In this document: piece after piece, positions 47,079 through 54,954 of the stretch
How positions within the stretch are numbered: position 1 is the stretch's first letter
Layout of the letters: each line of letters opens with the position of its first letter
Assembly: GCF_026241095.1 (NCBI RefSeq)
Contig: NZ_JAPFGB010000034.1
Coordinates: forward strand, 1-64,000
DNA from: Saccharopolyspora sp. NFXS83
GTDB taxonomy: Bacteria > Actinomycetota > Actinomycetes > Mycobacteriales > Pseudonocardiaceae
Direction of reading: 5' to 3'
DNA length: 64,000 bases
Notes under the pieces: generated by a model
Told to the model about the DNA's origin: nothing
Database searches by the model: none
Seen by the model: the letters and a program-made list of their open reading frames with translations, nothing else
Position numbers and translations under genes: made by a program

Positions 47079-48137
47079 TCAGCGAGCTCCGGTGCTGTCC
47101 CGCACGACGAGTTCGGCCGCGACGATCGATCGGCCGGGCACGTCCGTTGCTCCTTCGACCAGCCGGAGCAGCTGGTCGAACGTCTTGCGCCCCAGGGCGA
47201 GGAAGTCCTGGCGCACCGTGGTCAGCGGTGGGGAGAAGTAGGCGGCTTCCGGCACGTCGTCGAACCCGACCACCCGCACGTCGCCCGGCACCGACCGGCC
47301 CGCTTCGGACAACGCTCGCAGCAGGCCGAGCGCCATCTGGTCGTTGGCCGCGAACACCGCGTCCGCGCCCGGATACCGCAGCAGCTTCCGGCCCGCCTCG
47401 TACCCGGAGCGCGGGCTCCAATCTCCGCGCAGCACCGGAGGCACCGCGGCGCCCCTCGCTTCCAGCGCGGCCCGCCACGACTGCTCGCGGGCCTCGGTCT
47501 CGAACCAGCCGTCGGGTCCGGAGATGTGCCAGACCGTCTCGTGCCCGAGCGCGAGCAGGTGTTCGGTGGCCTGGCGTCCGCCGTCGCGCTGGTCCACGGC
47601 GACCACCGGGACCGGCGCCTGCTCGGTGTCGGCCACCGCGACCACCGGGACGTCGGCGGGGACGTCGGCGAGCGCCCGTCCCGTCTCCGCGTGCGGTGCG
47701 ATGACCACTATCCCCGCCACGCCCTGCGCGCAGAGCGCGTCGACGGCCTCACCGATGCCCGCTCTGCCCGGTTCGCGGACGCTGGCCACCGAGATGCCGA
47801 ATCCGGAGTCGCGGGCGGCGTTCTCGATGCCGAACAGCGTGCTCGCCGGGCCGTAGAGCACCGAGTCCAGCGCCACCACGCCCAGCACCCGCGACCGGCC
47901 GGTGGCCAGTCCCCGGGCGTGCGGGTTGGGCCGGTAGCCGAGCCGCCGCACGGCGTCGAGCACCCGCCGCCGGGTGTCGGCCCGCACCGGCCCGGTGCCG
48001 TTGACGACGCGGGACACCGTCATGTGCGAGACCCCGGCGAGCCGGGCGACATCGGCCAGCGAGGCCCGCTGCCCCGGGCCGGGCGCACCGGCCGCCGGAC
48101 CGCCGGATTCCCTGGCCATCGCCGCCCCCGCTTCCAC
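47079..48137 (-). CDS. LacI-family regulator (sugar-acid operon)
   Basis: A 352-residue LacI regulator. The HTH is at about residues 25-48 (ASLADVARLAGVSHMTVSRV), with hinge LGYRPNPHARGLATGRS. The sensor domain has GVVALDSVLYGPASTLFGIE and VRVVGFDDVPEAAYFSPPLT. First gene of the operon running down to 41813. A perfect palindrome 22 bases upstream of the start is the expected operator. The first 20 residues are a low-complexity extension, and an internal start at MARESGG (residue 7) is possible. Confidence 0.88.
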   Translation of the reverse strand: MEAGAAMARESGGPAAGAPGPGQRASLADVARLAGVSHMTVSRVVNGTGPVRADTRRRVLDAVRRLGYRPNPHARGLATGRSRVLGVVALDSVLYGPASTLFGIENAARDSGFGISVASVREPGRAGIGEAVDALCAQGVAGIVVIAPHAETGRALADVPADVPVVAVADTEQAPVPVVAVDQRDGGRQATEHLLALGHETVWHISGPDGWFETEAREQSWRAALEARGAAVPPVLRGDWSPRSGYEAGRKLLRYPGADAVFAANDQMALGLLRALSEAGRSVPGDVRVVGFDDVPEAAYFSPPLTTVRQDFLALGRKTFDQLLRLVEGATDVPGRSIVAAELVVRDSTGAR

Positions 48138-48158
48138 CTCGACCGGATCGAGCCGCCA

Positions 48159-48174
48159 GTGTTAGCGCTAACAC
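48159..48174. promoter_or_regulatory. LacI-type operator, sugar-acid operon
   Basis: GTGTTAGCGCTAACAC, a perfect 16-bp palindrome with the TGTTAGCGCTAACA core typical of LacI-family sites, 22 bases upstream of the lacI-type gene. Autoregulation of the operon is the likely meaning. Confidence 0.85.
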
Positions 48175-48430
48175 GGAGGTGGTCAAGGTCCTCCGGGGTG
48201 AATTGCTCCGTCCGCTGCGGCGGCACTGCGATGGACGGCCGCGCCGCCCACTCCGTCGGACGCAGCCGCGTGCACTTCGCGCCCGGCGCCCGGGATGGCG
48301 CGCTCAGCGCCGATCTCCGGAGCAGCGGTCGCGGAGCCCGATCGCCGCCTCCGCCCCGGATGCGCCCCCGCATACCTGGCGCCCGCGGTTCCGCTGGGAG
48401 CCAGCGGGTCGGCGCCGGTGCCGTGCGCGC
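48175..48430. other. Gap downstream of the ABC permease genes
   Basis: About 256 bp between the second permease and the LacI operator. An ATP-binding subunit would be expected here; neither Walker motifs nor a C-signature can be found in any frame. Nothing else recognised. Confidence 0.6.
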
Positions 48431-49228
48431 TCAACTGGTTCGGGTGCGGGGTCCGCGGCCGGTCGCCAAGTGGTGGTCGACGGTGAGATTGATGCCGGTG
48501 CAGAGGGCGACCAGCAGGGCAGCCGGGACGAGGACCGCGCACGGTTGCAGGAACAGCGCCTCCTGATTGCGCTCGACCAGCACCGCCCAATCGGCGGTGG
48601 CGGGGTCGAGTCCCAGGCCGAGGAAGTTCGCCGAGGCGACGAGGTACAGCACCAGGCTCAGCCTGCCGCCCGCGTCCACGGCGACGGGCGCGAGCACGCC
48701 GCGACCGATGTAGCCGAAGTGGATGCGCCACCACGATTCCCCTTGCAGCGCCATCGCTTCCACCGCGCCGCGCCGGCCCGCGTCGAGCGCCGCGCCGCGC
48801 ACGATCCGCACCACGGCGGGAAGTTGCAGCACCGCCACGGCGACCACGAGCGCGCCCGCCGTCCGGGTTCCGGTGGCGGCCAGCACCATCAGCACCAGCA
48901 ATCCGGGCAGCGCCAGCACCAGGTCCAGGCCGCGGGTGAGCCACCGGTCCGCCCAGCGGTACGGCTGGCCCACCGCGGCCAAGGCCAGCGGCACCCCGGC
49001 CAGGTAGGACAGGGCGAGCGCTCCCCCGGCCAGCGCCAGCACCGATCCGCCGCCGTGCAGCGCCAGGCCGAGCACGTCCCGGCCGAGCACGTCGGTGCCG
49101 AGCGGGTGCGCGCCGCCGGGGGGCAGCAGCGGGATGCTCGCCGCGCGCACCGGCCCGGCCGACAGCGGCCCGGCCAGCGCCGCCAGCAGCGGCACGCCGA
49201 GCAGCACCCAGCCGAGGACGCGGCTCAT
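48431..49228 (-). CDS. ABC permease, DppC type
   Basis: A 265-residue inner-membrane permease of the peptide/nickel type. It has GGAHPLGTDVLGRDVLGLAL, typical of DppC/NikC, and the EAA-like loop REAMALQG-type segment GAVEAMALQGESWWRIHFGY. About six membrane segments. The start is ATG overlapping the dppB-type stop (ATGA). It forms the heterodimeric channel with the upstream permease. Slightly shorter than typical DppC. Confidence 0.82.
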   Translation of the reverse strand: MSRVLGWVLLGVPLLAALAGPLSAGPVRAASIPLLPPGGAHPLGTDVLGRDVLGLALHGGGSVLALAGGALALSYLAGVPLALAAVGQPYRWADRWLTRGLDLVLALPGLLVLMVLAATGTRTAGALVVAVAVLQLPAVVRIVRGAALDAGRRGAVEAMALQGESWWRIHFGYIGRGVLAPVAVDAGGRLSLVLYLVASANFLGLGLDPATADWAVLVERNQEALFLQPCAVLVPAALLVALCTGINLTVDHHLATGRGPRTRTS

Positions 49229-50211
49229 CGCGCACCCGCCCGGAACCGGCGCGCCGCCAGGTCGATGACCAGGTTCACTCCGATCGTGATCGCGGCGAAC
49301 AGCAGCGCATGGCCTTGCACCGCGGGCAGATCCCGAGCGCGCACCGCCTCCACGAACCCGGAGCCGAGTCCGTTGAGCGCGAACAGCGCCTCCACCACGA
49401 CCACGCCGCCGAGCAGTCCGTCCACGGTGCGCGCGAGTTGTTGCAGCACCGGGCCGATCGCGTTCGGCAGCACGTGGCGCAGCACGACGCCGCGCTCGCC
49501 GATCCCGGCGCGGCGCGCGTGCGTGGCGAACTCGGCGGAGTTCGCCACCACCACGCCGGTGCGGACCTGCCTCGCAAGCGCGGACAACTGCTTGGCCACC
49601 AGGACCGCCACCGGCAGCACCAGCACCGCGGGTTCGGCCGTCAACGACCACCCGGACAGCCCGGCGGCCGTCGCCGGCAACCAGCCCGCCTGCACCGAGA
49701 ACACGCCCACCAGCAGCAGCGCCAGCGCGAACTCGGGCATCGAGTTCAGCAGCACCACCGCGGAGTTCACCGACCGGTCGAACCGGGATCCGGCGCGCAG
49801 CCCGCTGCGCGCGCCGAGCCACAGCGCCAGCGGCAGCACGATCAGCAGGGTCAGCGCCGCCAGCAGCACCGTCGTCGCGGCGTTGCCCGCGATCTCGTCG
49901 ACCACCGGGCGCCCGGTGCGCAGCGAGGTGCCGAGGTCGCCGTGCAGGATTCCCGCCGCCCAGTCCAGGAATCGGGTGCCCAGCGGCTCGTCCAGGCCGA
50001 GGCGCCGTCGCAGGGCGTCGACCCGCCCGGCGTCGGCGTGCTCGCCGAGCACGACTTCGGCGGTGTCGCCGGGAAGCAGCGCGGTGAGCGCGAACACGCC
50101 GACGGCGACCAGCGCGATCTGCGCCGCCGCGACGCCGATCCGGGACAGCACCGCGCCGAGCACCCGGGCACCGGGGGCCGCCCCGCGCAGCTGCGGAGCG
50201 AGCGCGATCAC
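49225..50211 (-). CDS. ABC permease, DppB type
   Basis: A 328-residue permease with the DppB/NikB layout: an N-terminal helix (IGVAAAQIALVAVGVFALTA), LLPGDTAEVVLGEHADAGRV, RRLGLDEPLGTRFLDWAAGI, GDLGTSLRTGRPVVDEI, and the EAA loop AGIGERGVVLRHVLPNAIGP. The start is GTG at 50211, overlapping the binding-protein stop by GTGA. Transcription should depend on the cobalamin riboswitch leader upstream of the binding-protein gene. Confidence 0.85.
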   Translation of the reverse strand: MIALAPQLRGAAPGARVLGAVLSRIGVAAAQIALVAVGVFALTALLPGDTAEVVLGEHADAGRVDALRRRLGLDEPLGTRFLDWAAGILHGDLGTSLRTGRPVVDEIAGNAATTVLLAALTLLIVLPLALWLGARSGLRAGSRFDRSVNSAVVLLNSMPEFALALLLVGVFSVQAGWLPATAAGLSGWSLTAEPAVLVLPVAVLVAKQLSALARQVRTGVVVANSAEFATHARRAGIGERGVVLRHVLPNAIGPVLQQLARTVDGLLGGVVVVEALFALNGLGSGFVEAVRARDLPAVQGHALLFAAITIGVNLVIDLAARRFRAGAR

Positions 50212-51731
50212 CCCACGCTCACCCGGTCGAACCGGGCCCAGTCCAGCGAGTTCGGCGGTGCGCCGCGCACTCCGGACACCTGGTCGGAGGTGGCGACGTT
50301 CCAGCCGCTGAAGCCCCACACCACCATGCCGCTGTGCTCCCGCGACAACCGCTGCGCCCGCGCCAGCAGCTCCGCGCGCCGCGATTCGTCCGCTGTGGAC
50401 AGAGCTTCGGCGTGCAGCGCGTCGAACTCGGCGGAGCGGTAGCCGGTGTAGTTGTCGACGCCCGCGTCGGAGGTCATGCGCTGGCCGAGGAACGTCGGCA
50501 CCGGCAACGCGGCGGTCCTGCTCAGCGAGGCCACGCCGTGCTCCTTGATGTCGGAGAAGTACGTTTCCGACGGCCCGATCCGCGGTGTCACGCGCATCCC
50601 GACCTCGCCCAGCTGCTGGGAGATCAGGCTCGCCGCCGACTCGAAGTACGGGTCGACGGAGCTGGTCTGCAATTCCCAGCTGAGCCCGTCGGCGCGGGCC
50701 TCCCGCAGCAGGGACCGGGCGAGCTCCGGGTCACGCGCGGGTTCGGGCAGGTCCGCGGGGTAGAACCGCAGACCGGCGCCGAACAGGTCGTTGCCGATCC
50801 GGCCTTGGCCGCTGAGCGCGATGCGGAGCAGCGCCTCGCGGTCCAGCCCCGCCCGCACGGCCCGCACCAGCCTGGGGTCGGAGAACGGCGGCCGGTCGAC
50901 CTTGAGCAGCAACGACTGCATGGTGCCGAACGGCGCGGAGTGCACGCGCGCCCGGCCGCCCTGCTCCAGCAGGCGCACCGAGTTCGCGCTGACGTCGTGG
51001 GCGTAGTCGACCTGGCCGGACAGCAGCGCGTTCACCCGCGCGCTCTCCTCCTCCATCGGCACGAACTCCAGCTCGGCCGGGGTGGCCGGGCCGGACCAGT
51101 GGCCGTCGAACCGGGCGAACACGGCGGGTTTGCCGGGCTCGAAGGAGACGAAGCGGAACGGTCCGGAGCCGACGGGCGCGGTGAAGTCGGTCGTTCCGGC
51201 GGGCACGATCTCGGTGGCCGGGGCTCCCCACGCCGAGGGGAACTCGAAGTTCGGCGCGCCCAGCACCAGTTCCAGCTCGGTCGCCGAAATCGCTTCGCTG
51301 GCACCGAAATCCACGTCGGCGAAGTGCGCGCTCGCGTGCGCGGCGGTGGAGTCGTCGGCGATGCGCCGGTACGTGCAGAGCACGTCTTCGGCGGTCACCG
51401 GCCGACCGTCGTGGAACTTCGCCGGGCGCAGCCGGATCCGCCAGCGGGTCCCGGTCGGATCCGGCTGCCACGACTCGGCGAGGCGCGGCACCACGCTCAT
51501 GTCGTCGGCGTAGCCGACGAGCGTGTCGAACAGCGCTTTCGCCCGCGCCTGGTCGACGAACAGCGAGCCGGTGTGCGGGTCCAGGGATTCGGTGGCCCCG
51601 CCCGCGGGGAACGCCACCCGCAGCCGCCCCGGGCTCGACCCGGAGCCGCCGGAGCAGGACACCAGGGGCACGGCGGCGAACGCTCCCGCGACACCCGCGA
51701 GCAGCCGCCTGCGGCCGATCACGCCGCTCAC
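50208..51731 (-). CDS. ABC substrate-binding lipoprotein (family 5), B12-regulated
   Basis: A 507-residue SBP_bac_5-type periplasmic-style binding protein. The N-terminus has a twin-arginine-like GRRRLLAGVAGAF and a lipobox ending VPLVSC, so it is probably a lipoprotein. Family motifs are PRLAESWQPDPTGTRWRIRL, FHDGRPVTAEDVLCTYRRI and LEFVPMEEESARVNALLSGQ. GTG at 51731 is preferred: the longer frame back to 51860 starts inside the riboswitch, while this start overlaps the stop of a short leader ORF. Riboswitch control suggests uptake of cobalt, nickel, a corrinoid or a precursor, but the binding-protein family is the peptide/nickel one. Confidence 0.82.
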   Translation of the reverse strand: MSGVIGRRRLLAGVAGAFAAVPLVSCSGGSGSSPGRLRVAFPAGGATESLDPHTGSLFVDQARAKALFDTLVGYADDMSVVPRLAESWQPDPTGTRWRIRLRPAKFHDGRPVTAEDVLCTYRRIADDSTAAHASAHFADVDFGASEAISATELELVLGAPNFEFPSAWGAPATEIVPAGTTDFTAPVGSGPFRFVSFEPGKPAVFARFDGHWSGPATPAELEFVPMEEESARVNALLSGQVDYAHDVSANSVRLLEQGGRARVHSAPFGTMQSLLLKVDRPPFSDPRLVRAVRAGLDREALLRIALSGQGRIGNDLFGAGLRFYPADLPEPARDPELARSLLREARADGLSWELQTSSVDPYFESAASLISQQLGEVGMRVTPRIGPSETYFSDIKEHGVASLSRTAALPVPTFLGQRMTSDAGVDNYTGYRSAEFDALHAEALSTADESRRAELLARAQRLSREHSGMVVWGFSGWNVATSDQVSGVRGAPPNSLDWARFDRVSVG

Positions 51732-51793
51732 GCGACGGGGAAGGACTCGGGGAACCGCCCGGAATCCGGCGTGTACAGCGAGTTCGGGTGCAC
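51728..51793 (-). CDS. Short leader ORF, 21 aa, coupled to the binding protein
   Basis: A GTG codon 6 bases after a strong GAGGAGG begins a 21-codon frame (VHPNSLYTPDSG...) whose TGA overlaps the GTG of the binding-protein gene (GTGA). The binding-protein start has no ribosome site of its own, so translation of the leader probably delivers ribosomes to it. This provides a point where the riboswitch could act by hiding the leader ribosome site. No known peptide family recognised. Confidence 0.6.
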   Translation of the reverse strand: MHPNSLYTPDSGRFPESFPVA

Positions 51794-51840
51794 TTCGTAC
51801 CTCCTCGGGGCTCCGCGACCCCGTGCGAATCGGTACGACG

Positions 51841-52015
51841 ATGCCAGTCTCCTGGCTCATGGATCAGCGCCGCGCCCCGCCTTCCCACCGGTTTCCCGGC
51901 AGTGGCCCCAGTGGACGCGGCTCCCCATTCACAGTGGCGGGACCGCGCCGGATTCGCACCGGCTTCCTGCACACCGTCGCAGTGGAACGTCGCGACAACC
52001 TTTCAGCCTGCGTCG
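51841..52015 (-). ncRNA. Cobalamin riboswitch
   Basis: The minus strand between the DUF899 gene and the ABC operon carries the conserved AdoCbl riboswitch parts in order: GGAAGCCGGTGCGAATCCGG (51951-51967 region), GCGGTCCC, the B12 box GCCACTGTGA (51929-51938), a GGGGAGCC segment, and the distal hairpin GCCAGGAGACTGGC (51843-51856). It ends about 50 bases before the leader ORF. In this class, bound cobalamin represses expression, so the ABC genes should be on when B12 is scarce. The outer boundary near 52015 is approximate. Confidence 0.88.
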
Positions 52016-52108
52016 ATCGTTGTCAAGAAACATGTGAACCACCCGATGCAGGACGACCTGCGGTCATCGCACGACCCCGCTGCGACGGCGTTCCCGACCC
52101 CCCAGTGA

Positions 52109-52867
52109 TCAGTATTCGTCGTGGTAGCGGACCTTGTCGCTCCCGGCCGGGGCTCCGACGACGCTCGCACGCCCCTCCGGTTCCTCCCACTCCTCCTGCC
52201 TGCCCAGTGCGGTCAGGTCGAGCAGGCTGGTGGTGCTGCCGAGGCCGTCGAGTCCGCGCGCGTACGTGGAGTAGGTGTGGAACACGGCGTCACCGTCGCG
52301 CAGGAACACGCTCAGGCCGGGGAGTTCGAACGGCTCGGATCCCTCGACGTAGTAGCCGGCTCCGGACTGCTCCAGCTCGGCCTTGCTGCGGTAGTTGTAC
52401 TCGATCGGCGACACCGACTCGTCGTGGGTGACGTGGAAGTCGTGGTTGAACCGGCCGCCGCCGGACGAGTACCACGGGAAGGCCCAGCCCATCCGCCGCT
52501 TGAACGGTTCGATCTTGTCCAGCGGCGCCCGCGAGACCACGACCAGCGACGTGTCCCGCGCGCGCAGGTGCGTCAGGTCGCCGAACTGGTCGACGAACCC
52601 GGAGCAGCTCGGGCAGCCCGCGTCCCAGCTCGGGTCGAACATGAAGTGGTAGATCAGCAGCTGGCGGCGCTCGTCGAACAGGTCGAGCAAGGTGGCCGTC
52701 CCGTCCGGGCCGTCGAAGCGGTAGTCCTCGTCGATCCGCACCATCGGCAACCGCCGCCGGTCCGCGTTGAGCGCGTCCCGCGCCTTCGTCGCCGCCTTCT
52801 CCCGCGCCAGCAGCTCCTTGCGCGCGGCGAGCCATTCCTCCCGCGACACGACCTCGGGCAAGCTCAT
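52109..52867 (-). CDS. DUF899 thioredoxin-fold protein
   Basis: A 252-residue protein of the DUF899/AhpC-TSA-like group. It opens VVSREEWLAARKELLAREKA, then LPMVRIDEDYRFDGPDG, LIYHFMFDPSWDAGCPSC (redox-like CPSC), SGFVDQFGDLTHLRARDTS and RMGWAFPWYSSGGGRFNHDF. Members are widespread in actinobacteria and probably have thiol-disulfide or peroxide-related functions, unproven. The start is ATG with GAGGAGG. Transcribed away from the DUF6461 pair. Confidence 0.85.
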   Translation of the reverse strand: MSLPEVVSREEWLAARKELLAREKAATKARDALNADRRRLPMVRIDEDYRFDGPDGTATLLDLFDERRQLLIYHFMFDPSWDAGCPSCSGFVDQFGDLTHLRARDTSLVVVSRAPLDKIEPFKRRMGWAFPWYSSGGGRFNHDFHVTHDESVSPIEYNYRSKAELEQSGAGYYVEGSEPFELPGLSVFLRDGDAVFHTYSTYARGLDGLGSTTSLLDLTALGRQEEWEEPEGRASVVGAPAGSDKVRYHDEY

Positions 52868-52965
52868 CGTCGTCCTCCTCGGTTGTCCGTTTCACCGAGG
52901 AGGACCACCCGGCCCGCGAGAACTCATCGCGGGGCGCGCCGGTTCCCCCGAACGGACCACCGAGA

Positions 52966-53184
52966 GCCTGTCTGCGAGCTCGTCTTGGTCCGCGTCTCGT
53001 CAGCGGCGAAGCCGCTGAGCGGTGACCACCCACGCGGACCGACCACCGGCGGGTTCTCAGCGGCTTCCTCGCGAGGACAGCGATTTCCGCGTATCGGACG
53101 TACATCAGATATCGATCCCGCGGCGAGGGAGCCGCTGAGGTTCCGCCACCCGACCCACTGCGCAGACCAAGGTCACAGACATGC
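52966..53184. mobile_element. Dispersed MITE-like repeat, copy 4
   Basis: 219 bp. The left end GCCTGTCT and right end AGACATGC keep recognisable terminal inversion. The internal palindrome CAGCGGCGAAGCCGCTG and long hairpin arms (CTCAGCGGCTTCCTCGC and GCGAGGGAGCCGCTGAG) are as in copy 1, with one G:T pair. It lies between the divergent DUF899 and DUF6461-like genes, in the same orientation as copy 5. Confidence 0.75.
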
Positions 53185-53268
53185 CCTCGGGGTGCTCGCG
53201 AGACTCGTTGTCAGGGGTCTGGTGCAGAGTGTCGCCATCACAAGATCGCCACTCGACGAGGACCACCG

Positions 53269-53937
53269 ATGACAGCACCCGAATTCCCCGCGGACACCTT
53301 GGATTCCGAAGGAGGTCCCGCCTGGCTCTCCGAACTCGGCTCGGGGGACCCGCACCAGCTCGTGCACCTGGTGCGCGACTTGCAGCCGCTCCAGGCGCTG
53401 GAGGTGCTGGGGGCGAAGCTCCAGCACCTCCGGCCGTGCGCCTTGCCGCAGGAGCGCGCCGACGAGCACACCTCGCTGCCGCGCACCGCGCTCGGCGACT
53501 CCGAGTGCAGCGCGGTGCTGCTGGCCGGGCGGATCCGCGGCTGGACCTTCGTCTTCGACGACGCGGGCATGACGTCCGAGGTCTCGGACGTCGGCGGAGC
53601 CTTGGTGACCCCCGCGATGGCGCTGTCCCGGACCGGTGGTGCGGCGCTGAGCCTGGCCAACAACTTCAGCGGACCGAGCTGCGGCCTCGATTTCGCCGAG
53701 CACGGCGCAGAAGTGCTGTGGACGAACTCCGACGACCTCGACGTGATCGCGCCCGGCCTGGAAGGCAGGCTCAAGGACGCCGTCGACGCCGCCGGGATCG
53801 TGGAGCAGGACTACCTGGATCCGGGTGAGCGCGATCCGGAGGCGGTCATCCGCATGGGCTGCGTGCTCGCGGGGATCACCTCCTGGACCTCGGCGGACAT
53901 CCGCGCCGCCGACCTGGTGATGCTGCCGTTCGGTTGA
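53269..53937 (+). CDS. DUF6461-like protein, first paralog
   Basis: A 222-residue cytosolic protein resembling DUF6461: HLVRDLQPLQALEVLGAKLQ, SAVLLAGRIRGWTFVFDDAG, SLANNFSGPSCGLDFAEHG, DYLDPGERDPEAVIRMGCVL. The start is ATG with GAGGAC upstream. It is followed after 79 bp by a clear paralog. No enzymatic motif is visible; the family is unknown, and small acidic Trp-rich proteins of this kind are sometimes immunity or sensor proteins (speculation). Confidence 0.7.
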   Translation: MTAPEFPADTLDSEGGPAWLSELGSGDPHQLVHLVRDLQPLQALEVLGAKLQHLRPCALPQERADEHTSLPRTALGDSECSAVLLAGRIRGWTFVFDDAGMTSEVSDVGGALVTPAMALSRTGGAALSLANNFSGPSCGLDFAEHGAEVLWTNSDDLDVIAPGLEGRLKDAVDAAGIVEQDYLDPGERDPEAVIRMGCVLAGITSWTSADIRAADLVMLPFG

Positions 53938-54016
53938 GCTCGATCGTCGATTCCGCAGGGCGCCGCCGTGCCGAACCGGCAGCGCCCCCACCACTTCCCG
54001 ACTGCGAGGAGATGTC

Positions 54017-54751
54017 GTGCCCACACCCGGTTTTCCGGCTGGAACCCTGGACACCGACGACCGCCCGATCTGGATGTCCGAACTGGACCCGATCGGTCAT
54101 TCCACCGTGCACCTCGTCCGCGACGTGCAACCGCGCGCGGCGCTGGAGCTGCTCGGCCTCGACGCCGGTTCCGCCGTGCCGTGCACGTTGCCCGCGCGGT
54201 CTCCCGACGAGTCCACCTCGTTGCCGCGCGCGGCCCTCGGCGACCCCGACTGCGTCGCGGTGCTGCTGGCAGGCCGGGTCAGCGGCTGGACGCTGGTGTT
54301 CGACGACGCCGGTGCGACCTGCGAGGTCGGCAACCTGGAACGCGCCCGTGCGGTGAACGCGGCGGCCGGCGGCGACTGGTCCGGGCTGGAGTCGATGGCG
54401 GGCAAGCCGCGACCGGCTGTGCAGGACCCGAGCGCAGTCCTGTCCGCCGGGGGCGGACCCGCGGTGACGATCCAGACGAACTTCACCGGGCCCCCGGTCG
54501 GCGTCGGGTACGCGATCGACGGCGAGCTCGTCTTCAGCACCGACGCGCACGACCTGGACCTGCGGGACCCGCAACCGCGGTCCGACGTCCGCGCGGCGAT
54601 CGCGGCAGCGGGCGTCTCCGACGAGGACGGCCTGGACCCCGGCGAGCCGGACATCTTCGGCGTGGCCCGAATCGGCTGCGCCCTCGCGGGCGTCACCTGG
54701 ACGATGGACGACCTGCGAGCGACCGACCTGATCGCGATCACGTTCGACTGA
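54017..54751 (+). CDS. DUF6461-like protein, second paralog
   Basis: A 244-residue paralog of the preceding protein with the same blocks in order: HLVRDVQPRAALELLGL, VAVLLAGRVSGWTLVFDDAG, IQTNFTGPPVGVGYAIDGEL, DGLDPGEPDIFGVARIGCAL, TWTMDDLRATDLIAITFD. An insertion near residue 115-145 (ERARAVNAAAGGDWSG) and divergence throughout show the duplication is old. The start is GTG with GAGGAG upstream. The pair is bracketed by two copies of the dispersed repeat. Confidence 0.7.
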   Translation: MPTPGFPAGTLDTDDRPIWMSELDPIGHSTVHLVRDVQPRAALELLGLDAGSAVPCTLPARSPDESTSLPRAALGDPDCVAVLLAGRVSGWTLVFDDAGATCEVGNLERARAVNAAAGGDWSGLESMAGKPRPAVQDPSAVLSAGGGPAVTIQTNFTGPPVGVGYAIDGELVFSTDAHDLDLRDPQPRSDVRAAIAAAGVSDEDGLDPGEPDIFGVARIGCALAGVTWTMDDLRATDLIAITFD

Positions 54752-54760
54752 GGCGGCCAG

Positions 54761-54954
54761 GCCTTCCCTTCGATCAGCGTCCTGTCAGCGGCGAAGCCGC
54801 TGAGCAGCGCCCCCGGAGCAAGACGACCACCGGCGGGTTCTCAGCGGCTTCCTCGTGAGGACGGCGATTTCTCCCGTGGCGGAGCCACCAGTGGAATCGA
54901 TCTCGCGGCGAGGAAGCCGCTGAGGTCCGCCACCCGCCCCACTGCGCAAGAGGA
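54761..54954. mobile_element. Dispersed MITE-like repeat, copy 5
   Basis: Shares GTCAGCGGCGAAGCCGCTG, GGCGGGTTCTCAGCGGCTTC, GGCGATTTC and CGAGGAAGCCGCTGAGG with copies 1 and 4, with its own apical hairpin (GTGGC/CCAC). The left end GCCTTCCCTTCGATCA is a degraded terminal repeat; the right end is truncated at the HrpB stop codon. Same orientation as copy 4, 1.6 kb away. Confidence 0.75.

Noticed and set aside
48175-48430. Degraded ABC ATPase after the permeases
   Set aside because: No Walker A, signature or Walker B motif could be recognised in any frame.
51732-51860. Upstream extension of the binding protein to an ATG at 51860
   Set aside because: That ATG lies inside the distal hairpin of the cobalamin riboswitch and the extension has no homology; the GTG at 51731 precedes the signal/lipobox region.
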